From Bradyrhizobium betae (GTDB lineage Bacteria; Pseudomonadota; Alphaproteobacteria; Rhizobiales; Xanthobacteraceae), in the NCBI RefSeq assembly GCF_004123905.1, contig NZ_MZXW01000008.1, positions 62,001-126,000 on the forward strand: 64,000 bases of DNA, in the 5' to 3' direction. The notes below the pieces were generated by a model. That model was not told the DNA's origin. It ran no database searches and saw only the letters and a program-made list of their open reading frames with translations. Below, in pieces: positions 32,716-42,649 of the stretch (positions are counted from its first letter, which is position 1; every line of letters starts with the position of its first letter). The translations under genes and the position numbers were made by a program.

Positions 32716-34251
32716 TCAGGCCGCCGCGGTGATCGGACGCGGGCTCACGACATATTCGCGCAAGACCTTGTCGTTGGCATCGACCTCGATCAGCGAGACG
32801 TCGTAGGTCCAGAGATCGGCCAGATGCTGAAGCACGCGCTTGGTGTCGGTCTCGTTGAGCTGCGAGCCCTTGATGACGTGGTGGTGCAGGATCAGCCGGC
32901 GGTCGCCGGAGAGATCGACGTCCACCACCTCGATATTGGCGTCGATGTAGCCGACATCGTGCTGCCGCGCCAATTCGCGACGGACGCGGCGGAAGCCGCG
33001 ATCGTCGTGAATGGCATCGACCCGGATGCCGGCGCGCTCTTCGGGATCGTCGTGCAGATGGAACATGCGGAACTGCCGCATCAGCTTCGGACTGAGGAAC
33101 TGCGCGATGAAACTTTCGTCGCGGTAATTGGCCCAGACGTCGCGCAGCACGCCCATCACGTCGTTCTTGCCGGCGATGTCGGGGAACCACTCGCGGTCCT
33201 CGTCTTCGGGCCTGGTGACGATGCGCTCGATGTCCTGCATCACGGCAAAGCCGAGCGCATAGGGATTGAAGCCCGAGAAGCGCGGGTCATCGAATTCGGG
33301 CTGGAACACCACGTTGGTGTGCGATCCCAGAAATTCGAGGAAATTGCCGTCGGTGATGCGGCCCTGCTCGTGCAGCTTGGTCATGATGCGATAGTGGACG
33401 TAGGTCGCCGTCCCCTCGTTCATCACCTTGGTCTGGCTCTGCGGGTAGAAATATTGCGCGATGTGACGGACGATGCGAAGCAACTCGCGTTGCCAGGGCG
33501 CCAACCGCGGCGCGCTCTTCTCGAGGAAATAGAGCAGGTTTTCCTGCGGCAGTCCGAGCAGCTTGCGGCGACGCTCGATGCTGAGCGCGGACTTGGTCTT
33601 CGACGCCCCCTTCGGCACGGTACGCCAGAGATCGTTGAAGACCTCCTCCTCATGCTGGCGGCGGCGCCCTGCCCGCTTTTCTTCGGCGCGCAGGTCCAGC
33701 TTCTTCTTGCCGGGATAGCGGTCGATGCCGTGCGACATCAGCGCGTGCGCAGCGTCCAGCGTGCGCTCGACCTCGGTGCGGCCGTAGCGCTCCTCGCACT
33801 GCATGACGTAGGTCTTGGCGAAGTCGAGATAATCCAGAATGCCGTCGGCGTCGGTCCACTGCCTGAACAGATAATTGTTCTTGAAGAAGTGGTTGTGGCC
33901 GAAGGCGGCGTGCGCGATCACCAGCGTCTGCATCGTCGCCGTGTTCTCCTCCATCAGATAGGAGATGCACGGCGAGGAGTTGATCACGATCTCATAGGCG
34001 AGCCCCATCAGGCCCTTGCGGTAGGACGCCTCGTGATACGCGAACTGCTTGCCGAACGACCAGTGCTTGTAGAACAGCGGCATGCCGACGGAGGAGTAGG
34101 CATCCAGCATCTGCTCGGCGGTGATGACTTCGATCTGGTTCGGATAGACGTCGAGACCGAGATCTTTCAGCGCCACCTCCTCGCAGGCATCGGTGATGCG
34201 CTGCAAGGTGTGGAAATCCCAATCCGCGCCTTCGAACAATCTTTCCGTCAT
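32716..34251 (-). CDS. SpoVR family protein
   Basis: 511 residues, the usual length of the SpoVR/YcgB family. Hallmarks include DWDFHTLQRI, HWSFGKQFAYHE, NSSPCISYLMEENTATMQTLVIAHA, FGHNHFFKNN, and MNEGTATYVHYRIM near residue 280. The molecular function is unknown. In enterobacteria the homologue is co-regulated with the YeaG kinase. It is the third gene of the prkA-yeaH-spoVR operon, overlapping the second by 4 bp. Confidence 0.94.
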   Translation of the reverse strand: MTERLFEGADWDFHTLQRITDACEEVALKDLGLDVYPNQIEVITAEQMLDAYSSVGMPLFYKHWSFGKQFAYHEASYRKGLMGLAYEIVINSSPCISYLMEENTATMQTLVIAHAAFGHNHFFKNNYLFRQWTDADGILDYLDFAKTYVMQCEERYGRTEVERTLDAAHALMSHGIDRYPGKKKLDLRAEEKRAGRRRQHEEEVFNDLWRTVPKGASKTKSALSIERRRKLLGLPQENLLYFLEKSAPRLAPWQRELLRIVRHIAQYFYPQSQTKVMNEGTATYVHYRIMTKLHEQGRITDGNFLEFLGSHTNVVFQPEFDDPRFSGFNPYALGFAVMQDIERIVTRPEDEDREWFPDIAGKNDVMGVLRDVWANYRDESFIAQFLSPKLMRQFRMFHLHDDPEERAGIRVDAIHDDRGFRRVRRELARQHDVGYIDANIEVVDVDLSGDRRLILHHHVIKGSQLNETDTKRVLQHLADLWTYDVSLIEVDANDKVLREYVVSPRPITAAA

Positions 34252-35531
34252 GGAGCGGCTTTCTCCTTGGCAGTTTCGCGGCGCTGGAACAGATCGTGGA
34301 ACACCGGAAAGATCTCGCTGCGCTCGCTGACCTTGCGCATCGAGAGTGGCGCCCCGCTGTTGCGCAGGCGATCATAGAGGGTCCAGAGCGAGGAGTCGGA
34401 GAGATCGAAGGCGCTGCCGCCTGACTCGCCAACCTCGAGATAGGCAAAGAACTGGCAGACCGGCAAAATCTTGTCGGTCAGCAGCAGGCCCGTGAGCTCG
34501 CCGTCGGAATAGGAATTGTCGCCGTCGGACGCTTGCGCGGCGTAGATGTTCCAGTCCGACGGGTTGAAGCGCTCGCGCACGATCTCGTGCATCGCCTGCA
34601 GCGCGCTGGAGACCAGCGTGCCGCCCGAGGCCGGCCCGTAGAAGAAGGTCTGCTCGTCGACCTCCTCGGCGCGATCGGTGTGGCGGATGAAGACGATCTC
34701 GACATGCTTGTAGCGGCGCTTCAGGAACACGTAGAGCAGCATGTAGAAGCGCTTGGCGAGGTCCTTCATGTGCTCGGACATCGAGCCCGAGACGTCCATC
34801 AGGCAGAACATCACGGCCTGCGCGACGGGTTTTGGCACCGTCTCGAAGCGGCGATAGCGGATGTCGAGCGGGTCGATGAAGGGAATGCGCTTCGACCTCG
34901 CCTTCAGCTTTTCGAGCTGAGCGACAAGCTCGACGCGCTCGTCCTCATCCGTGCATGCGGCGATCGCGGCTTCCAGCTCTTCGAGCTCGTCCTTGCGGGG
35001 ACGCTTGAGCGCAATGCGGCGCGCCAGCGCGAGCCGGACCGTCCGGCTGACCGAGATGTTGGAGGGCGAACCCGAGGTGGTGTAGCCGGCGCGCTGGATG
35101 CCTTCGCTTTCGGTCTGTGCAACCTTGCGCTTGGCGAGATCGGGAAGCTCGAGATCGTCGAGGAAGAGATCGACGAACTCGTCGCGGCTCAGCACGAAGC
35201 GGAAGGCGTCCTCGCCGTCGCCTTCACCGGGGCCGGAATCCTTGGCGCTGCCCTGGCCGGAGCGCTGGAGATAGTCGCCCTCGACGAACTTCTTGTTCCC
35301 GGGCAGCACCATGTCGCGCGTTCCGCCTTCGCGGCGGAAACGCGGCTCGTGCATGCCGTCGAGCGGGATCGTGACTTCACCACCCTCCAGGACGTCCTTG
35401 ATGTCGCGTTCCTGCGAGGTCTTCTTGACGGCGCCCTGCACCAGGGATTTGGCCCGACGCAAGAACCGCTGGCGGTTCTCAAGACTCTTGCCGCCTGGAT
35501 TCAGGCGCCTGTCAATAATGTGAATCGGCAC
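34248..35531 (-). CDS. YeaH/YhbH (DUF444) von Willebrand A-like protein
   Basis: 427 residues. The N-terminus IIDRRLNPGGKSLENRQRFLRRAK is the family start. The C-terminal half has the VWA-like metal-site region CLMDVSGSMSEHMKDLAKRFY and FIRHTDRAEEVDEQTFFYGPASGGT. It is probably the binding partner or effector of the PrkA kinase, as gene order is conserved in many bacteria. It lies 13 bp downstream of prkA and overlaps spoVR. Confidence 0.94.
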   Translation of the reverse strand: MPIHIIDRRLNPGGKSLENRQRFLRRAKSLVQGAVKKTSQERDIKDVLEGGEVTIPLDGMHEPRFRREGGTRDMVLPGNKKFVEGDYLQRSGQGSAKDSGPGEGDGEDAFRFVLSRDEFVDLFLDDLELPDLAKRKVAQTESEGIQRAGYTTSGSPSNISVSRTVRLALARRIALKRPRKDELEELEAAIAACTDEDERVELVAQLEKLKARSKRIPFIDPLDIRYRRFETVPKPVAQAVMFCLMDVSGSMSEHMKDLAKRFYMLLYVFLKRRYKHVEIVFIRHTDRAEEVDEQTFFYGPASGGTLVSSALQAMHEIVRERFNPSDWNIYAAQASDGDNSYSDGELTGLLLTDKILPVCQFFAYLEVGESGGSAFDLSDSSLWTLYDRLRNSGAPLSMRKVSERSEIFPVFHDLFQRRETAKEKAAP

Positions 35532-35544
35532 TTTTCCATCCGCC

Positions 35545-37488
35545 TCAACCGGCCTGCTTCACGCGCATGTACCATTCGACGAGCCGGCGAACCTGACGCT
35601 CGGTGTAGCCGCGCTCCACCATGCGTGCGACGAACTCGCCGTGCTTCTTCTCCGTCTCGCCGTCCTTCTTCGACCCGAAGGAGATGACCGGAAGCAGATC
35701 CTCGACCTGGGAGAATATCCGCTTTTCGATCACCTCGCGAATCTTCTCGTAGGAGGTCCAGGTCGGATTCTTGCCGCCGTTCTGGGCCCGCGACCGTAAC
35801 GAGAATTTGACCACCTCGTTGCGGAAGTCCTTGGGATTGGCGATGCCCGCCGGCTTCTCGATTTTCGTCAATTCCTGGTTCAAAAGCTCGCGATCGAGCA
35901 GCTGGCCGGTGTCGGGATCCTTGAAATCCTGATCCTCGATCCATGCATCGGCATAATCGACGTAGCGGTCGAACAGATTCTGGCCGTAATCCGAGTAGGA
36001 TTCGAGATAGGCCTTCTGGATCTCGTTTCCGATGAACTCGGCGTAGCGCGGCGCGAGCTCCGCCTTGATGAATTCGAGGTAGCGCTTCTCGACTTCCTCG
36101 GGCAGCTGCTCGCGGCGGATCGACTGCTCCAGCGCGTACATCAGATGCACGGCGTCGGCGGCGACTTCCTGCGGATCGTGGTTGAAGGTCGCAGCCATGA
36201 TCTTGAAGGCGAAGCGGGTGGAGACGCCGTCCATGCCTTCGTCGACACCGGCGGCATCACGATACTCCTGGACGCTGCGCGCTTTCGGATCGGATTCCTT
36301 CAGGCTCTCGCCGTCATAGACCCGCATCTTGCCGAACAGGGTGGAGTTCTCGTGCTTGCGCAGGCGCGACATCACGGAGAACCGCGCCAGCGTCTCCAGC
36401 GTCGACGGCGCGCAGGGTGCAGCCGCAAGCTCGGAGCCCTGGATCAGCTTCTCGTAGATCTTCTGCTCTTCGGTGACCCGCAGGCAGTAAGGCACCTTGA
36501 TCACGCAGATGCGGTCGATGAAGGCCTCGTTGTTCTTGTTGGCCTTGAAGCTCGCCCACTCCGCTTCGTTGGAGTGCGCGAGGATGACGCCGGTGAACGG
36601 GATCGCGCCGATGTTCTCGGTGCCGATGTAGTTGCCTTCCTGCGTCGCCGTGAGCAGGGGGTGCAGCATCTTGATCGGCGCCTTGAACATCTCGACGAAC
36701 TCAAGCACGCCCTGGTTGGCGCGGTTGAGGCCGCCCGAATAGCTGTAGGCGTCGGGATCGTTCTGCGCGTAGGTCTCGAGCTTGCGGATGTCGACCTTGC
36801 CGACCAGCGAGGAGATGTCCTGATTGTTCTCGTCGCCCGGCTCGGTCTTGGAGACTGCAATCTGGCGCAACCGCGACGGCTGGATTTTTGCAACACGGAA
36901 CTGAGAAATGTCGCCGCCGAAGGCTTCGAGCCGCTTGTAGCACCACGGGCTCATCAAGCCGGTGAGACGCCGGCGCGGAATGCCGTACTTCTCTTCCAGC
37001 ATCGGCCCGAGGTTATCCGGATCGAACAGGCTGAGCGGGCTCTCGAACACGGGCGAGAGTTCGTCGCCGGCCTTTAGCACATAGATCGGATGCACTTCCA
37101 TCAGTGACTTCAGCCGCTCGGCGAGCGACGACTTGCCGCCGCCAACCGGCCCGAGCAGATAGAGGATCTGCTTGCGCTCTTCGAGGCCCTGCGCCGCGTG
37201 CCTGAAGAAGCCGACGATGCGCTCGATGGTTTCTTCCATGCCGTAGAAGCCGGCGAAGGCCGGATAGGTACGGATGGTGCGGTTCAAAAAAATACGGCCA
37301 AGGCGTGGGTCCTTGGCCGTGTCAATCATCTGAGGCTCGCCGATCGCTGCTAGCAGTCGTTCGGCCGCGTTGGCGTATTTCATGGGATCGCTTCGACACG
37401 ATTCCAGATATTCCGCCATCGACATGTCGTGCTGGCTTCTCGCCTCGAACGACCGAGCGAAAGCATTGAATAGAGAATCGTTATACAT
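35545..37488 (-). CDS. prkA: PrkA/YeaG-type serine protein kinase
   Basis: 647 residues. An AAA+-like N-terminal domain contains the Walker A motif GPVGGGKSSLAERL near residue 112 and a Walker B-like region. The C-terminal PrkA domain follows from about residue 400. Family members act in the general stress and nutrient-starvation response, and some are reported to have protease activity. The start has GGAGAGGGATC before the ATG at 37488. An EcfG-type promoter lies 35 bp upstream. First gene of the three-gene stress operon. Confidence 0.94.
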   Translation of the reverse strand: MYNDSLFNAFARSFEARSQHDMSMAEYLESCRSDPMKYANAAERLLAAIGEPQMIDTAKDPRLGRIFLNRTIRTYPAFAGFYGMEETIERIVGFFRHAAQGLEERKQILYLLGPVGGGKSSLAERLKSLMEVHPIYVLKAGDELSPVFESPLSLFDPDNLGPMLEEKYGIPRRRLTGLMSPWCYKRLEAFGGDISQFRVAKIQPSRLRQIAVSKTEPGDENNQDISSLVGKVDIRKLETYAQNDPDAYSYSGGLNRANQGVLEFVEMFKAPIKMLHPLLTATQEGNYIGTENIGAIPFTGVILAHSNEAEWASFKANKNNEAFIDRICVIKVPYCLRVTEEQKIYEKLIQGSELAAAPCAPSTLETLARFSVMSRLRKHENSTLFGKMRVYDGESLKESDPKARSVQEYRDAAGVDEGMDGVSTRFAFKIMAATFNHDPQEVAADAVHLMYALEQSIRREQLPEEVEKRYLEFIKAELAPRYAEFIGNEIQKAYLESYSDYGQNLFDRYVDYADAWIEDQDFKDPDTGQLLDRELLNQELTKIEKPAGIANPKDFRNEVVKFSLRSRAQNGGKNPTWTSYEKIREVIEKRIFSQVEDLLPVISFGSKKDGETEKKHGEFVARMVERGYTERQVRRLVEWYMRVKQAG

Positions 37489-37522
37489 GATCCCTCTCCG
37501 CGTGATTTCCGCTACAAGCTGA

Positions 37523-37548
37523 AACGAAAGCAGTTACTGGACCGTTCC
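37523..37548 (-). promoter_or_regulatory. EcfG (general stress response sigma factor) promoter of the prkA operon
   Basis: Read on the minus strand, GGAAC (37548-37544) is followed after exactly 17 nt by CGTT (37526-37523). This matches the alphaproteobacterial EcfG consensus GGAAC-N16/17-CGTT. The predicted transcript start is near 37515, giving a leader of about 27 nt before prkA. Regulation by the PhyR-NepR-EcfG cascade is therefore likely. Confidence 0.75.
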
Positions 37549-37647
37549 TCAGGCCGCTTCTCGAATCAGCGTGAGCCCATGACATTCATTGGACACCCGG
37601 CGACCGACTCGACGCAACGCACAACGTAGGCAACCGAGTGAGTTACG

Positions 37648-37665
37648 AACAGGCACCTGCCTGTT
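37648..37665. promoter_or_regulatory. 18-bp inverted repeat upstream of the prkA promoter
   Basis: AACAGGCA-CC-TGCCTGTT: two perfect 8-bp arms with a 2-nt centre, about 100 bp upstream of the EcfG -35 box. It has the size of a dimeric-regulator site. The regulator is unknown. Confidence 0.35.
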
Positions 37666-37788
37666 ATTTATGCGAATCTATGTATATCTTCGCTCATTTC
37701 CAGCAAATGTCACTCGGCCGCAACATCCGGGCGTTACCGGGTATCGGCCTTTCCGGCGGTGCAGCATAGGCGTTCGCCGGAGGCGGCT

Positions 37789-38610
37789 TTATGACGCTTG
37801 TGCGGCCAAGCCTTGTGCGTCTGGGCCCTGTGCGACCGAGTCCTGCCTGCCTTGATCGCGGTCTCGCCGCAATGCAGTGCGTGAATCGTTGGCGGCATGA
37901 CAGTCACGGCAGGCACGCAGCAATGTCTCAAAATCGGTCGCCAGCCCATCGAGGCGAATGACGATGCGATCATCCCGCACGCCGCCCGACTTCGATCGCG
38001 TCTTACCTCCGATCTTGCCTCGGATCCAGCAGAGCTGCCGCTGCAAGGCCGGCGTCGGCGTCAGCACGATCATCCTGTGACCGCGGCGCTCCTCGGCCGA
38101 AACCTCCGCAATCGACTCCCACAGCAGAAATTCATTGCCGATGCGGAGGTCACGGATGCCACAGGGGGTCACGATCACCACCGCCCCCCGTTCGGCCGGG
38201 AGCATCCAGATCAGCCGGCTGGTGACCAGGCCGAACACCGCGACGCCGGCATAGCCGACCGTCGTGTCGTAGTCGCCAAGACCATTCCCCAAAAGGCCGT
38301 CCCACCAGTCGAACGCAAGGCTCGCGCTGAGCAGGGTCATGGCAAAGCCCACCGCGACCAGCAACCGCAGGCGCGTCGCGCATTGATTGATTTCGAGATC
38401 GTGAGCCACGTCGACGCACACGGCCGGCGCGTCCGATGGCGGACTTTCGGCGACGGCAACCACAGGGCCGTCCGGATCTGCGTGCATGCTTTCCCCCAGC
38501 ATGGCCATTCGCGGCCGAACCACGATGACGTTACGCAACGAGACCTTGGCCGCTTCCTCCCGGCCAACGACTATTTTACGCAACACCGCCACTCCCGCCT
38601 GGATCGACAT
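37789..38610 (-). CDS. STM3941-like membrane protein, paralogue B
   Basis: 273 residues from ATG 38610; a shorter form from ATG 38508 is possible. The first 70 residues are soluble. Two membrane segments follow (LLVAVGFAMTLLSASLAF and VGYAGVAVFGLVTSRLIWML), then a domain with GIRDLRIGNEFLLWESIAEVSAEE. The last 30 residues are Gln/Arg/Ala-rich (AQGPDAQGLAAQAS). It aligns with the protein at 29179-29751 through the membrane and following region. Function unknown. Confidence 0.6.
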   Translation of the reverse strand: MSIQAGVAVLRKIVVGREEAAKVSLRNVIVVRPRMAMLGESMHADPDGPVVAVAESPPSDAPAVCVDVAHDLEINQCATRLRLLVAVGFAMTLLSASLAFDWWDGLLGNGLGDYDTTVGYAGVAVFGLVTSRLIWMLPAERGAVVIVTPCGIRDLRIGNEFLLWESIAEVSAEERRGHRMIVLTPTPALQRQLCWIRGKIGGKTRSKSGGVRDDRIVIRLDGLATDFETLLRACRDCHAANDSRTALRRDRDQGRQDSVAQGPDAQGLAAQAS

Positions 38611-38638
38611 GATCGGGACGGAGTTAGACTGAGAGTAT

Positions 38639-38663
38639 GACGCCTATACGGTTGATTGGTTCC
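38639..38663 (-). promoter_or_regulatory. near-match EcfG promoter upstream of paralogue B
   Basis: On the minus strand, GGAAC (38663-38659), 16 nt, then CGTC (38642-38639): one base off CGTT. It would give a short leader to the start at 38610. It is suggestive because the neighbouring prkA operon has a perfect match, but it is unproven. Confidence 0.35.
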
Positions 38664-38749
38664 CTCCCGGGAGCATGTAAGCTAGAGGATAGCGCGTCAG
38701 GACCGGCGCGGAAACCCCTCGCCCGCAGGCTTGGAGATAAATAAGCATC

Positions 38750-41599
38750 ATGAATCCCGTCAAAGAACTGGAAAAGCACGGACAAGCCGTCTGGCTGGAC
38801 TTCCTGGCCCGTGGCTTCATCGCCAAGGGCGATTTGAAGCGGTTGATCGACACCGACGGCGTCAAGGGCGTCACCTCTAACCCCTCGATCTTCGAGAAGG
38901 CGATCGGCAGCTCGGATGAATACGACGCTCCGATCGGCAAGGCGCTCAAGCGCGACGACCGGACCGTGGCCGATCTGTTCGAGGCCGTCGCGGTCGAGGA
39001 CATCCAGAACGCCGCCGACGTGCTCCGCCCAGTCTATGACCGCCTCAAGGGCGGCGACGGTTATGTCAGCCTGGAAGTCTCGCCTTATCTGGCGATGGAC
39101 ACCGCCGGCACGGTCGCCGAGGCGCGGCGGCTCTGGAAGGACGTCAACCGCAAGAACCTGATGGTGAAGGTGCCTGCGACGCCGGAAGGCCTGCCGGCGA
39201 TCGAGACGCTGATCGGCGACGGCATCAGCATCAACATCACCCTGCTGTTCTCCAAGGCGGTCTACCTCCAGGTCGCCGAGGCCTACCTCGCCGGTCTGGA
39301 AAAATACGTCGCAGGCGGCGGTGATCCCTCGCATGTCGCGAGCGTGGCGAGCTTCTTCGTCAGCCGCATCGACTCGGTCGTCGACAAGCAGCTCGACGAG
39401 AAGATCGCCCGCGCCAACGACCCGTCCGAGAAGGAGCGGCTCGCTGCGCTCAAGGGCAAGGTCGCGATCGCCAACGCCAAGGTCGCCTATCAGGATTACA
39501 AGCGGCTGTTCTCGGGCCCGCGCTGGGACAAGCTCGCCGCCAAGGGCGCCAAGCCGCAGCGCATGCTGTGGGCCTCGACCGGCACCAAGAACAAGGATTA
39601 CCGCGACGTCCTCTATGTCGAGGAGCTGATCGGCCCCGACACCATCAACACCGTGCCGCCGGCAACGCTCGATGCATTCCGCGACCACGGCAAGCCGCGC
39701 GACAGCCTGGAAGAGAACGTCGAGGACGCCATCCGCGTGCTGGAAGAGCTGGAGCGCTCCGGCGTCTCGCTCGACGCGATCACCGAGGAGCTCGTCAAGG
39801 ACGGCGTCAAGCAGTTCGCGGATGCCGCCGACAAGCTCTACGGCGCCGTCGCCCACAAGCGGGCAACCGTGCTCGGACCCGCGATCGACCGCCAGCTTCT
39901 CTCGCTCGGCGACGGGCTCGGCAAGGCCGTCGCGAAGAGCACCGAGGAATGGCGCGCGTCCGCCAAAATCCGCAGGCTGTGGCAGCGCGACAAATCGGTC
40001 TGGACTGGCACCGACGAGGACAAATGGCTCGGCTGGCTCGACAGCGCGGCAAAGACCGATGTTGCCGACTATGAAGATTACGCCAACCGCGTAAAGGGTC
40101 AAAAATTCTCCGACGCTGTCGTGCTCGGCATGGGCGGATCGAGCCTTGGACCGGAGGTGCTGGCCGAAACCTTTGCACGGAAGCCGGGCTTCCCGAAGCT
40201 GCACGTGCTGGATTCAACCGATCCGGCGCAGGTGCGGGCGATGGAGGCGAAGATCGACATCGCCAACACCGTGTTCATCGTGTCGAGCAAATCGGGCGGC
40301 ACCACCGAGCCGAACGCGATGAAGGATTATTTCCATGACCGCGTCGCGCAGGCCCTCGGCCCCAAGGCCAAGACAGGCTTTCGCTTCATCGCGGTGACCG
40401 ATCCCGGCTCGTCGCTGGAGAAGGCCGCCAAGACGCTGAACTACGCCCGCATCTTCCATGGCGAGCCGTCGATCGGCGGACGCTATTCGGTGCTGTCGCC
40501 GTTCGGCCTGGTGCCGGCGGCAACCGCGGGCATCGACATCAAGACCTTCGTCAAGCACGCGCTGGCAATGGCCCGCTCCTGCGGGCCGGACGTGCCGCCA
40601 GCTGAGAACCCCGGCGTGCAGCTTGGCCTCGCCATGGGCCTCGCTGGGCTCGAAGGCCGCGACAAGGTGACGATCCTGTCGTCGAAGAAGATCGCCGATT
40701 TCGGCGCCTGGGCCGAGCAGCTGATCGCGGAATCGACCGGCAAGGAAGGCAAGGGCCTGATCCCGATCGCGGGCGAGCCGCTCGGCGAGCCTGCGCTTTA
40801 CGGCAACGACCGCTTCTTCATCGACATCCGCACCGAAGGCGACGCGGACGCCGCCCACGACTCCAAGCTTGCCGCGATCGAAGCGGCCGGCCATCCCGTC
40901 GTGCGCATCGTCATGAAGTCGATCGACCATCTCGGCCAGGAGTTCTTCCGCTTCGAGATGGCGACCGCTGTGGCAGGCTCGATCCTCGGCATCAACCCGT
41001 TCGACCAGCCGGACGTGGAAGCGGCCAAGATCAAGACCCGCGAGTTGACGTCAGCCTACGAGAAGACCGGCGCGCTACCGGCCGAAGAGCCCGTTGTCAC
41101 CACCGCAGAGGTCGACCTCTATACCAACGACACCAACGCCGCCGCGTTGCGCACGATGGGAGCCAATGGCGACCTCACCTCCTGGCTCAGGGCACATATC
41201 ACGCGCTCGCGGCGCGGCGACTATTTTGCCCTGCTTGGCTACATCGCGCGCGACAAGGCGACGATCGAGGCGCTCCAGCAAATGCGGACGGCCGTGCTCG
41301 AGAAGCGGCATCTGGCGACCGCCGCCGAATTCGGTCCGCGCTTCCTGCACTCCACGGGACAAGCCTACAAGGGCGGACCCGACAGCGGCGTGTTCCTCCA
41401 GATCACCGCTGACGACGCCAAGGATCTTCCGGTGCCGGGCCAGAAGGCGAGCTTTGGCGTCATCAAGGCGGCGCAGGCGCGCGGCGACTTCGACGTGCTC
41501 ACCGAGCGTGGCCGACGCGCACTGCGCGTGCACCTCAAGGGGCCGCTCAAGAAGGGTCTTGCGGCGCTCAACGCAGCGCTTAACGACGCACTGAATTAA
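38750..41599 (+). CDS. tal-pgi: bifunctional transaldolase / glucose-6-phosphate isomerase
   Basis: 949 residues, a natural fusion. Residues 1-365 are transaldolase, with Schiff-base Lys140 in [12 protein letters not shown] and GVTSNPSIF near residue 40. Residues 385-949 are phosphoglucose isomerase ([33 protein letters not shown], then a C-terminal [17 protein letters not shown]). The fusion links the non-oxidative pentose phosphate branch to glucose-6-phosphate, the substrate of Zwf encoded two genes downstream. It starts the operon tal-pgi, gnd, zwf, pgl, gntK, HAD. No clear promoter boxes were recognised in the 139-bp gap upstream. Confidence 0.96.
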   Translation: MNPVKELEKHGQAVWLDFLARGFIAKGDLKRLIDTDGVKGVTSNPSIFEKAIGSSDEYDAPIGKALKRDDRTVADLFEAVAVEDIQNAADVLRPVYDRLKGGDGYVSLEVSPYLAMDTAGTVAEARRLWKDVNRKNLMVKVPATPEGLPAIETLIGDGISINITLLFSKAVYLQVAEAYLAGLEKYVAGGGDPSHVASVASFFVSRIDSVVDKQLDEKIARANDPSEKERLAALKGKVAIANAKVAYQDYKRLFSGPRWDKLAAKGAKPQRMLWASTGTKNKDYRDVLYVEELIGPDTINTVPPATLDAFRDHGKPRDSLEENVEDAIRVLEELERSGVSLDAITEELVKDGVKQFADAADKLYGAVAHKRATVLGPAIDRQLLSLGDGLGKAVAKSTEEWRASAKIRRLWQRDKSVWTGTDEDKWLGWLDSAAKTDVADYEDYANRVKGQKFSDAVVLGMGGSSLGPEVLAETFARKPGFPKLHVLDSTDPAQVRAMEAKIDIANTVFIVSSKSGGTTEPNAMKDYFHDRVAQALGPKAKTGFRFIAVTDPGSSLEKAAKTLNYARIFHGEPSIGGRYSVLSPFGLVPAATAGIDIKTFVKHALAMARSCGPDVPPAENPGVQLGLAMGLAGLEGRDKVTILSSKKIADFGAWAEQLIAESTGKEGKGLIPIAGEPLGEPALYGNDRFFIDIRTEGDADAAHDSKLAAIEAAGHPVVRIVMKSIDHLGQEFFRFEMATAVAGSILGINPFDQPDVEAAKIKTRELTSAYEKTGALPAEEPVVTTAEVDLYTNDTNAAALRTMGANGDLTSWLRAHITRSRRGDYFALLGYIARDKATIEALQQMRTAVLEKRHLATAAEFGPRFLHSTGQAYKGGPDSGVFLQITADDAKDLPVPGQKASFGVIKAAQARGDFDVLTERGRRALRVHLKGPLKKGLAALNAALNDALN

Positions 41600-41610
41600 G
41601 GATATCTCAA

Positions 41611-42609
41611 ATGCAACTCGGCATGATCGGCCTCGGCCGGATGGGCGGCAACATCGTTCGCCGGCTGATGCGCCACGGCCATACGACCGTGGTTTATGAC
41701 AAGGACGCCAAGGCCGTCGCGGGCCTTGCCGCAGACGGCGCAGTCGGCTCGGCGACGCTCGAAGAATTCATCTCGAAACTCGAGCGGCCGCGCACGGCCT
41801 GGGTGATGCTGCCTGCAGGCCGCATCACCGAGCAAACGATCGATACGATCGCGGGCGTGATGCAGGACGGCGACGTCATCATCGATGGCGGCAACACTTT
41901 TTGGCAGGACGACGTCCGCCGCGGCAAGGCGCTGAAGGCGCGCGGCATCCACTATGTCGACGTCGGCACATCAGGCGGTGTCTGGGGACTCGACCGCGGC
42001 TATTGCATGATGATCGGCGGCGAGAAGCAGGTGGTCGACCGGCTCGATCCGATCTTCGCCGCGCTCGCGCCGGGCGCCGGAGACATTCCGCGCACCGACG
42101 GACGTGATGGACGCGATCCCCGCATCGAGCAGGGCTACATCCATGCCGGTCCCGTGGGCGCGGGCCACTTCGTCAAGATGATCCACAACGGCATCGAATA
42201 CGGCCTGATGCAGGCCTATGCCGAAGGTTTTGATATTCTCAAGAATGCCAACATCGACGCGCTGCCGGCGGACCATCGCTACGATTTCGATCTCGCCGAC
42301 ATTGCAGAGGTGTGGCGACGCGGCAGCGTGATCCCGTCCTGGCTGCTCGACCTGACCTCGACGGCGCTCGCCGACAGCCCGGCGCTGGAAGAATATTCCG
42401 GCTTCGTGGAGGATTCCGGCGAAGGACGCTGGACCGTGAATGCCGCGATCGACGAAGCCGTGCCGGCCGAAGTGTTGACCGCGGCGCTCTACACACGTTT
42501 CCGTTCCCGCAGGGAACACACCTTCGCCGAAAAAATTCTCTCCGCGATGCGCGCGGGGTTCGGCGGCCACAAGGAGCCGAAGCGGCCGGACGCTTCGAAA
42601 CCCAAATAA
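41611..42609 (+). CDS. gnd: 6-phosphogluconate dehydrogenase (decarboxylating), short form
   Basis: 332 residues, the shorter class often NAD+-preferring. The Rossmann start is [42 protein letters not shown] (about residues 118-139) and the catalytic lysine region [23 protein letters not shown] (about residues 183-205) are intact. It oxidises 6-phosphogluconate to ribulose-5-phosphate and CO2. It is 11 bp after tal-pgi and 40 bp before zwf. Confidence 0.95.
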   Translation: MQLGMIGLGRMGGNIVRRLMRHGHTTVVYDKDAKAVAGLAADGAVGSATLEEFISKLERPRTAWVMLPAGRITEQTIDTIAGVMQDGDVIIDGGNTFWQDDVRRGKALKARGIHYVDVGTSGGVWGLDRGYCMMIGGEKQVVDRLDPIFAALAPGAGDIPRTDGRDGRDPRIEQGYIHAGPVGAGHFVKMIHNGIEYGLMQAYAEGFDILKNANIDALPADHRYDFDLADIAEVWRRGSVIPSWLLDLTSTALADSPALEEYSGFVEDSGEGRWTVNAAIDEAVPAEVLTAALYTRFRSRREHTFAEKILSAMRAGFGGHKEPKRPDASKPK

Positions 42610-42649
42610 CAAGACCAAGTAAGACGCAACAAGCGAAGGCCGATATTTC

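Larger units (their letters stand above)
37489..37788. other. 300-bp intergenic region upstream of prkA
   Basis: It contains the EcfG-type promoter at 37523-37548 and an 18-bp inverted repeat at 37648-37665. Part of it is clearly AT-richer than its neighbours (37660-37720). An open frame of 88 codons at 37589-37855 on the plus strand is arginine/cysteine-rich with no domain and is not called. Confidence 0.6.

Noticed and set aside
32824..34377. 517-codon open frame on the plus strand
   Set aside because: It is antisense to spoVR, whose product has full-length family features. Long antisense frames are common at this GC content. No domain is visible.
37589..37855. 88-codon open frame on the plus strand upstream of prkA
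   Set aside because: It runs over the operator dyad and into the opposite gene. Composition is Arg- and Cys-rich without domain features.
38624..40204. 526-codon open frame on the minus strand
   Set aside because: It is antisense to the transaldolase half of tal-pgi. Composition is that of a shadow frame.
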